A DNA stretch of 64,000 bases from Cordia subcordata (Eukaryota; Streptophyta; Magnoliopsida; Boraginales; Cordiaceae): the NCBI GenBank assembly GCA_028554755.1, contig JAPTOF010000014.1, positions 7,936,001 through 8,000,000 of the forward strand, in the 5' to 3' direction. This document shows, piece after piece, positions 45,381-55,900 of this stretch. Position 1 is the first letter of the stretch. The number at the start of each line of letters is the position of its first letter. The notes under the pieces were generated by a model. It was not told the origin of the DNA. It searched no databases and was given only the letters and a program-made list of their open reading frames with translations. Both the position numbers and the translations under genes were made by a program.

Positions 45381-48354
45381 CTAGACTTTCTGTACCGGCT
45401 TCTGTAAATCGTCGTCCTCAGGTCTGCAGTATTTCTTCCAGAACCAGTGGTTTTGAAATAGTAGATATATCTCTTCAATCGGAACCTGTTTGGTCTCCGG
45501 CAGGAGGAAGTATATGAAGGCACTCATGATGCAAATCAAGCCCGCGAACAGCAGAAAGATACCGTATTTAAGGTGGCAGAGAGATACAAGAAAACATTGT
45601 GCAATGAGAGCTGTGAAGATCATGTTGACACAGACCACGACACTTTGGCCTGCTGATCTGGTTTCAAGAGGAAAGAGCTCACTTGGAACCAACCAACCCA
45701 GGGGACCCCAAGATCTTCCATAAGCCAAGACAAAAATGCAGATCACGATCACAAGGAAGACACCAATGCCTTTGGGTAGCTTTTCACCTTGCCCGAATTT
45801 CAGAGCCAAAGTTATGGCCACCGCCACCTTTACATTAAAAAGATTCAAGCTAGTTATATCAGTCGCGCGGTGATAGGCGTTACCGTTCTTTTGTCAAAAA
45901 GGAATGGCTTTTATGGAAGTATTTGCAGGTAAACTTACCAGGCAGCAGATCATTTCAAAACCAGCTTCTAAGAAAAAGGCTCTTCTGCCGAATTTGTCAA
46001 CAAAAGCCATTGAGATGAATGTAGCCAAAACAAGCGCTCCACTGGTGATGGCAGATGAATACAGGGATGCACCTGAGCCGAAACCTAAGCTCTGGAAAAT
46101 GACGGGGGCGTAGAAGAGAATGGAGTTCATTCCGGTTAGTTGTTGGAATGCTGGGATCCCAAGAGCTCCAATCACCAATTGGGGGCGGTTTTTCCTCTTA
46201 AGGAGGTTTCTAAATGGATGCTTTATGGCTTGAGCTGCACGGCTTGCATCAATGAGATCAGAAAATTCTGCGTCAACCTTTGTGGTACCTCTAACTTTTT
46301 CCAAGACTCTCCTTCCTTCGTCTAATTTGCCCTGTTCCACGAGACTATTTGGTGTCTCTGGAAGGAAAAGTCCACCAACAAACATCAATGTAGCTGGAAC
46401 TGTGGCTAGACCGAGGGATAATCTCCATCCCCATGGATGAATATGTTCAACTCCATAATTCACAAAGTTAGCTATAAGAATCCCCAAGCAGGTTGTGAGT
46501 TGAAAGAGTTGGTTAACAGCTCCACGGACTTTGGCAGGAGCCATTTCTGATAGGTACAGTGGCACCGCCTGTAGAATTAATCAACAAGCACCATAAGAAA
46601 AATGAGAAACAAGAATAAACATCACATAGTTGTGAAAACCTTTCTTTCTTTGTACTTACTTGGTTGCCAAATCCAATGCCAACACCAAGAAGCATTCGGC
46701 CGATGATCAGCATTGCAATGTTTTTGGCAAATGCATTGAGGATTGCTCCCGTAAAGAAACTTACAGATCCACAAAGGATGCTGGCTCTTCGACCGTTGTT
46801 CCTGGTTACATGTGAAGCTCCAAATGTGGAGATAAGGGCAGCGAAGTACAAAGAAGATGTGAACAGAGTGAGGATCTGATTATCGTATTTACAGTAATCC
46901 GTTTCTTTAAGATGCGCTTGTTTTCTCCTGTACACATCTGGGAAGAAGTCCTTCAAGAAGTCATCCATTGAAGTCACACCTCCTGAAATCAGTGTGGCAA
47001 TCCATTTTATCCATTGATCACTTTCTAGCATTAGATGATTAAAACTTACATCATTTTCCCTTAATCAGGAACCGGATAAGACTCGGCCTAAATGGTTGAA
47101 TGCATGTTAGAATTTGATTAGTTGAGATTCTTGATTAATCTATGACAAAATGTACCATGTCTAATGAAACATAGGACATTCATTTATAATCCTGTTTCAT
47201 GTTAAATAATTTTCGAAGTCTATTGCATTTATGCTTCTATTGCAGGTAGACTCAATGCTTAAAAAAAAAAATCTAAAAAAAAACACTGTTGGTAGATTCA
47301 GAAACACTTATAGCAGACATACCAGTTAAGCCGATGAAGATTCGTTTAAATAATTCTATTCTGTCAGAGCAGAAGGAACTCCATGAACAGAACAGAACTT
47401 TCCTGTCAAATAGTCTGCTTCTTCTTTTTCATCCAGAAAATAGACCATCAAGCATCCTCTTTTCTTCTTCAACCCAAAAAAGATAGAAAAAACAAAAAAG
47501 AAAAGAATAATAGAAGAAGAAGTCTCTATTTTCTTCAATGAACATTATCTCCAGTATTCTTTCTACTTTTCAGGAATTAATTTTCTGAGATACAAAGATA
47601 AATATCTCATTCATTTCAAATATCTACAACTTCTCTCTCTCTCTGTGTCTTCTAATAATAATAATACCATTGGTATCACACAACTTGTTCATTCAAATGA
47701 TGATGAACTGGTAACTACTTCCTATTCCATTCAGGATTGCTTACAAACTTTGGTCTTTGGGAGGTGAAACAGCGGTCTTGAGAAGCAACACAAGGTACTC
47801 AAACATGATCATAACAATGGTTATATGCAAAAGTGGTTAAAAAGAAATGCACAAAGATCAACCAAACAAAGATCTTGAGGCAAGGAACATGTTGAAAACG
47901 ACCATTCATAGGAATATCCAGATATTATTCATATATAATCTTTTGTCCTGGGCCTGTTTAGATTACTTTTTTTTTCTTTCTTTCATGAAAAACACTTTTT
48001 TCCCTTAAAAATACATCCTTCACCGACTTCAGAAAAATCTGAAACTTTAAAAAAAAAACTTATCTTCTTTAAAAAGTTATTAAAAAAAAAAAAACGCTTC
48101 TAAAAAAACTAACTCGAGCTCTTACTGCCAGGGAAGAACGGGAATGCGTAATTAACATGCTAAAGTTTACGATCTAATGAAACGCAGAGACAGAAACAAA
48201 GCGTTGACTCACCAGAAACACCAAGATCATAACCAAAAAGAGAGCCTCCCATGGCTGCAACAATGCAGGCGAAGATGAAATACCATGTTATCTTGTGCTC
48301 ATAAAGATGAGCTCTCCCTGCTCCTCCTGTGTCTACAAATCCTCCACCAGCCAT
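45381..48354 (-). CDS. STP14: Sugar transport protein, STP14-like monosaccharide/proton symporter
   Basis: A plasma-membrane major-facilitator protein that imports hexoses with protons; Arabidopsis STP14, which it resembles most by my memory, favours galactose. Four exons: 48354-48213, 46982-46660, 46568-45939, 45827-45381 (boundaries by GT-AG and frame, one or two bases of error possible), 513 residues, normal for the family. The start [11 protein letters not shown] is typical of STPs. Twelve membrane segments are expected; visible landmarks are [20 protein letters not shown] across intron 1, RNNGRRAS between segments 2 and 3, [25 protein letters not shown] before the central loop, [14 protein letters not shown] in segment 7, [24 protein letters not shown] and [12 protein letters not shown] near the end. 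Intron 1 is 1.2 kb and holds a T/A-rich insertion. It converges on CAF1. No inactivating change is seen. Confidence 0.94.
47948..48120. mobile_element. Possible small MITE in intron 1 of the sugar transporter gene
   Basis: GGGCCTGTTTAGATTAC on the left and the complement of the right side, GAGCTCGAGTTAGTTTTTTT, resemble the GGGC(T/C)CGTTTGGATT termini of Tourist/hAT-like MITEs. The interior is runs of T and A. No clean target duplication, so this is tentative. Confidence 0.35.
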
Positions 48355-48956
48355 GCTTCTCACCCTCACTGCTTTCCTCTCCTTTCTTTTCTTTTCTCCC
48401 TTATATTTTCTTTCCCACAAAACAGCAACAAGTGTAAGTAGAGACACAAAATGACTACATATATATATATATATATATATAGTGTAACACAGGAAACAAG
48501 TTGGTATCTCTACACACAATTCTTTTTTGATGATTCCGTTAAATCGGACGGTCTTGTGATCAATTCTCGATAGTACAGTAATTGTATTACCCGTTTTTGT
48601 CCTCTTTTTCAACTTGAAAAAGATTATATAATTGGAGAGCAACTGTGTCACTGTAGATCCATTTTGGTCAAAACATGACCATAATAAGTGGGTTGTTGTC
48701 AATTTTCCACGGCCAACTTGACATGTTAATTTTTCTTTACAATTTTGTCGCCTTACCATTTGCGTGTGACCACCTCTTAGTTGATTTAGCTTTCCTCCAA
48801 ATTGACGGTTTACTAACTAATAATATGAAAACAACTCCTCGATTTCGATGTCTCGTCTGTGTTCATATTCTTAACTGGCAATTTCGTCTCTTTAATCGAT
48901 CTCTATTAAAAATATTCAATTCTATCTTAGAATTAGTTAATGTAGAGTGAAGTAGG
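48355..48956 (-). promoter_or_regulatory. Upstream region of the sugar transporter gene
   Basis: Presumed promoter and 5' UTR, read leftward. A CT-rich stretch on the minus strand lies just before the start codon (48360-48425 is GA/CT-rich), as in many plant 5' UTRs, and a (TA)n run at 48459-48482 sits about 110 bases upstream. No confident regulatory site can be named. Confidence 0.4.
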
Positions 48957-49200
48957 ATATGTTTGGATTGACATTTTTCATGAAAAAAAAAAAAATTTCT
49001 TCCCAAAAATATATATATATATATATATATCTTTTTTTTAATAAAATAAGTATTTGGATATAGTGAAAGAGAAGTTAAAACTCTAAAAAAAAATCTATTT
49101 TGAGCTTTTTTCAAGAGCAAAAATTTTTTAGTTTCTCTCAAAAAAGTATTTTTTCTTTTTTAAGTTTTAGAAAAAAAAACAATTCAAACGAGTCTCATAT
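48957..49200. mobile_element. Probable MITE upstream of the sugar transporter
   Basis: The left side GATATGTTTGGATTGACATT and the complement of the right side GACTCGTTTGAATTG form an inverted repeat of the GTTTGGATTG type shared with the MITEs at 62782 and 63660. The interior is A/T runs plus an (AT)n tract. It is absent from the paralogous copy near 52020, which supports an insertion. Target duplication not resolved. Confidence 0.5.
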
Positions 49201-50669
49201 GATCTCTGTTATTTTATGCATATTATTGAATTATCATGTCTTTATTTATCATTGACCACGCATTAGTTTTTACATTAATCCGTCGAATAGTTCAGAATAT
49301 ATATTGGGAAGAGAGATGTACGTTCAAAAAATATTCATTTTATTTTCTATCATAGGCTCGACTTTTTTGGATTTGTACATGCATGTATAGTCAGAGTGTA
49401 TGGTGATAGGTTTCTACTTCCTTGAACTACAAAATAGTGAACACTAAATAATAATATTCTTCTCTTTGACCGAGTACGTAGCTTAGTGTTGAATCTGCAA
49501 AGATTTCAAGATAACAAACCGCAATGGAAATATTAGAAAGCAAAATTTTTGAATCAGATAAATCTCTTAATTCAAAATCCTTGTTGGGATAAAGTTTTTC
49601 GCTTTGGATAACCTTAAAAATAAAAATAAAAATAAAAATAAATAAAAACTCAATATTTTAACTAAAATCACGTTAAATTCACGTTGCTTTCGCCCTTGTC
49701 AGAATAACGTTATCTTATCACCCGATAATGATTAAGTGAAAACACACACAATTGACAAAGCCTGGAGGCCATTTTAAGAAGCAACCTTGAAGAAAAAATG
49801 ATAGAAAGTGTAAATAAATAGAGCAAATGATGCTTAGTATTTGATAATGTAACAGCAGAATCCACGGATATTTTATTTATCACCCATTTCTCAATGATGG
49901 CATAAGAAAGCTGAAGTTGAATAAATAATTAAATAGAGTTGGAAGAAGAGCAATATAATTATGTCTAATTAATTAAATAGAGTTAGAAGAAGAGCAATAT
50001 AATTATGTGTGGCCAAACCAAATAAAATAATCTAGCGATAGTTGACCTTGCCGCCCTGATGGCTGCTTTGCCTGTTTTGTTTCGGGTGTAGAATTTTTTC
50101 GCAATATTATAACGTAATAGTATCTAAGTTTCGTAACTGATTACCAACGGGACGGATATTAAATACTCTGGATAGGTTTTTTTTTTTTAAAGTAAGCACT
50201 TTTAAATTAAATATCTGCATTAGAATGCTTGAAGCTGCAAGTCACTGCCATATCTTATTCATGGCAGCGTTTGAATCTCCAGTTTTCAAGGTCCACACGA
50301 TTTAAATGCTGTGAAAAAAGGCAAAAGAGATTAGCTTGGAAAAGCTTTTATAGTTAGTAGTCATGCAAAGCTGGTGTGGCCCAATTTTTTTTTCACATAG
50401 GCTGATGCAGGTGGAAATTTCAAGTTGTATATAGAAATGCTTGCCTCGCATTAAATAGGAAGCATCAAGTCAAATTGGAGATGAGTATTACAGGTCATCT
50501 TCGTAAGAGTCAAGGAGGTTTGAGTTTTTTACGGAAAATACTTTCTATACATATCTCAGCACATCTCAATCTATCGAATTCATGTGCTTGGATTTGTTTA
50601 CTCTTGTTATCCGGCTTGATTTTCTGTAAAGAATGTCTTCTGGTACATAATTTGACAATGATTCTTCTT

Positions 50670-50682
<13 letters not shown>

Positions 50683-50704
<22 letters not shown>
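50683..50704. repeat. (GT)n microsatellite
   Basis: About ten GT units after a short (TA)n run, at the edge of the LTR insertion in copy A. Confidence 0.9.
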
Positions 50705-50709
50705 AAGAG

Positions 50710-51172
50710 GTGATATGGATATAACTCGACTTGCCTAACATGTTTTGGGTAAGAAGGCATTAAGTAATCTAGGTCCTGACAGCCTTTCTAGGTTCGAGCT
50801 CAAAGCTCGGATCTAAATCTAAAGGCCAAGAGATAGTCTTAGCCCTGGAAGATGATTGCTAGTCAAACTCTACCTCCAGGTGCTCCACCAAGAGACGTTT
50901 TATCCGATAAGCTTGGAGGAGTTTTGGTTCAATCTAAACATTTCTACGGGTGCAGCTATAAATATTCGAGTATAGCCACCAATAATTATACCTCCTAAAG
51001 CGATTACACTCATAGCCTTTAACTTCAATAACCTCTTTTTGGTAGGCATCACATCGATGTCCAAGTAATTTTTCTCTCAAGTCCAAGGAAGCAATTGTCT
51101 GAGAGCAAGGAAGCATTTGGTCGAGTTTGACTACAGATTGATAGTTAATTTTTATTTTTACAAATATCAATA
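50710..51172 (+). mobile_element. Probable solo LTR inserted in copy A
   Basis: It starts TGATATGG and ends AAATATCA, giving TGATAT...ATATCA termini. A promoter-like GCTATAAATATTCG lies near 50955, followed by the R/U5-type block TTGGTAGGCATCACATCGATG. The aligned copy B (about 55800-55830) lacks this stretch, so it is an insertion. I could not find a perfect 5-base target duplication. Related in layout to 28994-29400. Confidence 0.55.
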
Positions 51173-51240
51173 AGACTTATATTATACAAAGAAGACGCTA
51201 AAAATTATTGAAATCAAACAAGTATAACATATAATGCCAA

Positions 51241-52019
51241 ACCTTCCAAACTTGCTAAGAAGTGGCCTGTTCTTCCATTACATGTCTTCTTCCTTTTCGT
51301 GACTATAAACATCACCATTACTAACCAAGATAGGGCTTTCCACATTCCTATCTTCTTACTTTTCGCGACTATAAACATCACCATTATTGACCAAAATGAG
51401 GTTTTCTGCTTTCCTTGTATTTAGGCGTGATATCACAGATAGTCTATGTACTTTCAAAACTAACTAAAAATTCCCCTAGTGTTTTTAAAAAGTCTGCATC
51501 AGTGCTCCTTTCATTAATTGTTTTCATCCATTTTAAAGGCAAGTACACTCGTTAGAAATGAGTCTGGGCTTGTATTTTACCTATTAATTGCCTACAAAAA
51601 TTTTAAAAAAAAAACAAAAAGAAAAAAAAGAAAAACAAAACTTCACCATCTTTGTAGTGTGTTTGGAATGATCTTATTTTAAAATAGTTATTCCATTGAA
51701 TAAGGAAATATCTTATAAGATTAAAAATATTTTATCACATTCATATTATGAAAAGATTGATTACTTATTTTTTATAAGATAAAAGTATGATTTCTTTTGA
51801 GTTTTCATAGCATACACATGATAAAATGTCTGAAATCTTATAAAATATTTCATTTCAATGAGATAAACATCTTAAAATGAAATCATTCCAATCATACTAT
51901 TCATCTAACATTAAGTGCAAAATGGATCGAGGACCTGGCCCATATATTGCCGACGACATGACCGTCGGATCTCCCATGCAAAGTTCCCATCGAATTCCTC
52001 ATCATCTACTAACCACTCC
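51241..52019. other. DNA between duplication copies, with a probable MITE
   Basis: It includes an exact-looking 50-base-scale repeat of the phrase CGTGACTATAAACATCACCATTA (near 51300 and 51365, written here only in part) with TCTTCCTTTT / TCTTACTTTT before it. The A-rich run at 51600-51640 follows. No gene recognised. Confidence 0.45.
51653..51902. mobile_element. Probable MITE (AGT(A/G)TG(A/T)TTGGAATGAT termini)
   Basis: The left side TAGTGTGTTTGGAATGATC and the complement of the right side TAGTATGATTGGAATGATTT are inverted repeats that continue through ATTTTAA(A/G)AT. The interior repeats CTTATAA(A/G)AT words. Size about 250 bases, non-coding. No target duplication could be fixed. Confidence 0.6.
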
Positions 52020-52172
52020 AGCAATCTCTTTTACATTGTATGTATTATTAGATTATCAAGTCTTTATTTATTATTAACAACACATTAGTTTTTGCACTAA
52101 TACATCTAATAGTTGAGTTTACTGGGCAGATATATGCCTGTTCAATAAATATTCATTTCATTTTCTATCTTA

Positions 52173-52979
52173 GGCACCATTTGTTTTGCGGAGAACATTT
52201 TCCTTCTTCGCATTTTTCAGTGTTTGGTTGTCAAAAACGAAAAAGTCAACGGAAAACATTTTCCTAGTCAATGAAAAATAAGGTGATTTTCCTCAAAAAT
52301 GTTTTCCTTTTCTAAAATTAGAAAAACACTTTTCCACAATTATCAAACCTTCCTACCCAGCCCCCAACCCCACCCCCCACCCCAACATCTAACCCTACCC
52401 CTACACCCACCCCAGCATCTAGCCCCTTGAGCTGGCACCCTCATACCAGGGACCTAGAGCCTCGGCATCCAACCCTCAGCGCCCCAAACTTGGCCCCGAC
52501 CCTAGCCCCTGGGACTCGAGCCTCAGGCACCCAACCCTAAAGCCCCGGCACCCCGGCACCCCGGGTCCCTCTTGCCGATCCTCTAGCCTCGTTGACCCAA
52601 GCCCAGCACCCCGACACCAGGGATCTAGCCCTAGGCCCAGCAGCCCAAGCCAATGCCTCGGCACCCTAGACCTGGCCCCAGGGCTTTGCGTCCTGACCCT
52701 CAAGACCTAGTCCGCGACTCTCAGGACCTGCCTCCCTGCACCCCGGCCCCAACCCTATCAGGAAGTCTAAGGGATCAGTCTCGGGGGTTGGGACACCCGG
52801 TGTCTATCATCCGCCGACACACATAAATATATATTTTTGGCTTCATTAAAAATATTTTTCAATTAATTTTTATTGTGATAATTAAACGAAAAAAATTCAA
52901 GGAAAACATTTTCTAGAAAAAAGTTTTTTATAAAAAACATAGTTCAAAATAAGTTATTTTTCGCAAAACAAACGAAGCC
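52173..52979. mobile_element. Tourist-like (PIF/Harbinger) MITE with an expanded GC-rich core
   Basis: TTA flanks both ends (52170-52172 and 52980-52982). Termini are GGCACCATTTGTTTTGCGGA on the left and, as complement, GGCTTCGTTTGTTTTGCGAA on the right, and the arms share GGAAAACATTTTC blocks. Copy A of the surrounding duplication is continuous here (CTATCATAGGCTCGACTTTT), which serves as the empty site. The interior is a C-rich block of about 450 bases. No gene. Confidence 0.87.
52350..52800. repeat. C-rich minisatellite-like core of the MITE
   Basis: The plus strand is strongly C-rich, built from variations of CCAACCC, GGCACCC, CATCTAGCCC and CCCCGGCACCCCGGCACCCC. It stands out from the AT-rich surroundings. 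The open frame on the minus strand is low complexity and not a gene. Confidence 0.8.
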
Positions 52980-54022
52980 TTAGACTAAACTTTTTGGATT
53001 TGTACACATATATACAGTCAAAGTGCTTGCTGATAGGGTGACCACTAAATGATAATATAAATTGGATGAGATAAGTTCGTCTCGTGGACCGTGTACATAG
53101 TTTACTCTTGGGACAACAAACTGCAATGGAAAAGGTTACAGAAGCAAAAATTTCAAACCAAACAAATCTTTTAATCTAAAAACCTGGTGGGAAAAAATTT
53201 TTCGTTTTGAATGACGAAAAAACTCAATATTTTAATAGAATCACGTTAAATTCACATTGCTTTCGCCCTTGTCAAATAACGTTGCCTAATCACCCGATAG
53301 TGATTAAGTGAAAATACACATTGACGTAGCATTGAGACCACTTTGAGAAGTGAAGAAAAATAATAGAAAATGTAAATTAAAAGAGCAAATATAACGATGG
53401 CTTAATTAGTATTGAAAAATCGACAGCAGAATCCACGGAGAGTTGATAATTTATCACCCATTTCTCAACGATGGCATAAGAAAGCTGAAGTTGAATAAAA
53501 TTAATTAAATAGAGTTGGAAGAAGAGCAATATAATTATGTTTCAATTAATTAAATAAAGTTGGAAGAAGAGCAATATAATCACGTGTGGCGGCCTAAACC
53601 AAGCAAAATACTCTAGCAATATAGTTGACCTAGCCGCCCTGATGGCTGCTTTGCCTGTCTCTTTCAAGGGCCAGAGTGGGTTTGTTTGGAATTCTTTTAT
53701 AGCATGCTAACATGCAACTTTGCAATAAAATTTTTATAATGATAAGTTGTATAGATTATTTTATAAAAATTACATTTGTAATTAAATTTTTTTATAACAT
53801 TATAATATAACGAGTCTTTAAGTTTTTTTAGTAGAGCTATAAAAAATTAAGAAGATAAGAAAAATAAAGCTGCTTGCTTGAATATTTTGCAGCAAACTGT
53901 GCAAAAAAGTCTCTTGCGAAATACTTGCGATAAGGTTTTTTTAGTTTTTCCTGAGATTTTGTGTTTTCAAAAATGTGTATTAAAATGCTATGTCCAAATA
54001 GTTGTGTAACTCGATGAACCAA

Positions 54023-54265
54023 TAACTCTTAACGCTACCATAACAAACTGTTGGACAACTTACAAACTGGTTTCGTTAGTCAATCATTTTAGTTATATCT
54101 TCCGGTAACTCTAAAGCTACCATAGTGAAACTGCCGACAACCTGAAACTAGTTCTTTCAGTTGGTTGCATCAATTATACCTTTTGATAACTCTAATGCGA
54201 CCATAACGAACTGCCTGGCAACCTAATAATTGCAGTAATCAACCGCTTGGTCCTTCCCGTAATTC
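54023..54265. repeat. Three tandem units of about 82 bases
   Basis: Units start TAACTCTTAACGCTACCATA (54023), TAACTCTAAAGCTACCATAG (54106) and TAACTCTAATGCGACCATAA (54187). Each continues with (A/T)CAACT/CT and GGTT. Copies are diverged. They lie in the block unique to copy B. Confidence 0.75.
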
Positions 54266-55900
54266 CCATACCCTACCTTCCAATACTAATACATAAATTA
54301 AAATCCCAATAGTCGTTTGATGTTAAGAACTCTAATCCATTTTAAAGGTGTTCCAACAAGAGCAAGGAAAGGTAGGGATGAACATTATTCATATATAACC
54401 TGATGAGACACCTTTTCACTAATAATATTTCGATCACCGAAGTTTTTGCAAAAGAATAATGGCGCGACTTTTACCCTAGACTCTAACGATCAAGTTAGCA
54501 ATCTCTATTTATAGAAAAAGTTTGCATGGAAAGGAAATAGTGTTAAAAAAAACTGTCTTATCTTGAGCATCCAAAAAAGCTATTTATAAGATCATTTTAA
54601 GGGGTGGATCAATGATAAAAGTAGCGTCCCATTGGCCAACTTGGCTAGTTTTTCTGACTGAGCAAAGGAGATAGGACAAGGTGGCAGGGCAGGGTGCACC
54701 TCTAGTTTGGGCGGCTCTATGTCAAGCTGAACATGCCCAATGACAATAGCCTTCCCCAGAGGTCCACAACAAGTTTGCTGTCTGGCACCCTCCGAATGTT
54801 TCTTCAAAAATTGAATTAATATCCAGATGATCAAATAGCTACTTTTTTTTAATTAAAAATTTTATTTAGTTATTAAGTTTCAAGTTAATGTTCATATATG
54901 TTTATAAGTTTGTGTGGCTCATATATACATAATGCCAATTTTGATAATGGACATTGGATTTCGGTTATTGTAATTACAAAAGAAATTGGTTACGTTAGTC
55001 AGTTTTGATGTATGTTTTCCAAAAAAAAAATGATTATTTTGGTTATAACTGAAAAATTGGTTAAAATTTTTTGGTTATTTATGTAGTTGGTTTCGGTTAT
55101 TAGTTTTTAAAAATTCACAAATTCAATTATTAAAATTCGATGAAGGCAAACTAGTATCTTATGGAGAAGTAACAAAGAAAATAATACACAGTTACAAACA
55201 AAATATCTGCAATAGAAGCTGCATAGACACTGGCGTAGATTTTCATGGAAATGTTTGATATCTAGAGTCCATGGTCAACATAAGTACGTGGACCATGTAC
55301 TCTATTTTTTTTGCGTCCACATAATTTACATTATCCAATAAGTAAATAAAGACTAGCATGGGAACGTTTTTATAATTAGTAGACATGCAAGTGGAAATTG
55401 CAAAAAGCATATAGAAAATGCTTGCCTCACATTAATTACTATGAAGTCAAACTGAACATGATTATCTCACCTACTATTACAGGTCATTTTTCATAGAGCT
55501 TCCGTGTGAATTGGAATTTTTTAAAAGTATTTTTTATATTTTTAATTAATTTTTATTTTTAAAAAAGTTAAATTTAAATTTTTTAAATTTTATTTTTAAA
55601 AAATTAAATTGAATATTTATTACAAAAAGAACACGTTTTTTTAAGATATCCAAACGGGACATAAAGGACTTTCCTGTACATATTTCAGCTCATCTCAATC
55701 TGTCAAACATGTGCTTGGATTTGTCGACTTCTGTTGCCCTGCCTCATTTTCATTTTTTTTTTAAATAAAAAAATCTTCTTGTACATCATTTGACAATGAT
55801 TTATCGTTTCATACATAATATTTATTTTACAAAGAAGATTCTAAACATTAATTATAACAATAATGGCGCCAGCTAAAACATATAACATTCTTACTAAAAT

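Larger units (their letters stand above)
49200..51240. repeat. Tandem segmental duplication, copy A
   Basis: Aligns in order with 52020-55900. Matching anchors include CATTAGTTTTT (49262 against 52083), GGATTTGTACA (49370 against 52997), CAGCAGAATCCACGGA (49852 against 53425), GCCGCCCTGATGGCTGCTTT (50051 against 53633), CATGTGCTTGGATTTGT (50580 against 55708) and TACAAAGAAGA (51185 against 55829). Both copies carry a 42-base internal repeat (AAATAGAGTTGGAAGAAGAG twice). No coding sequence. Copy A has its own insertion, the LTR at about 50710-51172. Confidence 0.85.
52020..55900. repeat. Tandem segmental duplication, copy B
   Basis: Paralogous to 49200-51240 and in the same orientation, but longer because of two insertions: the Tourist-like MITE at 52173-52979 and a block of about 1.6 kb between about 53680 and 55370 that has no counterpart in copy A. 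No coding sequence was recognised in the extra block; it includes the 82-base tandem array at 54023-54265 and an open frame at 54592-54834 of no known family. Confidence 0.85.

Noticed and set aside
46513..47031. Frame extending the sugar transporter exon 2 to an ATG at 47031
   Set aside because: The extra N-terminal residues come from intron sequence before the acceptor TTTCAG; the conserved GYDLGVSGG motif requires joining to the exon at 48213-48354.
52476..52703. Minus-strand frame rich in G, R and L in the C-rich core
   Set aside because: Low-complexity translation of a minisatellite inside a MITE; no domain and no start context.
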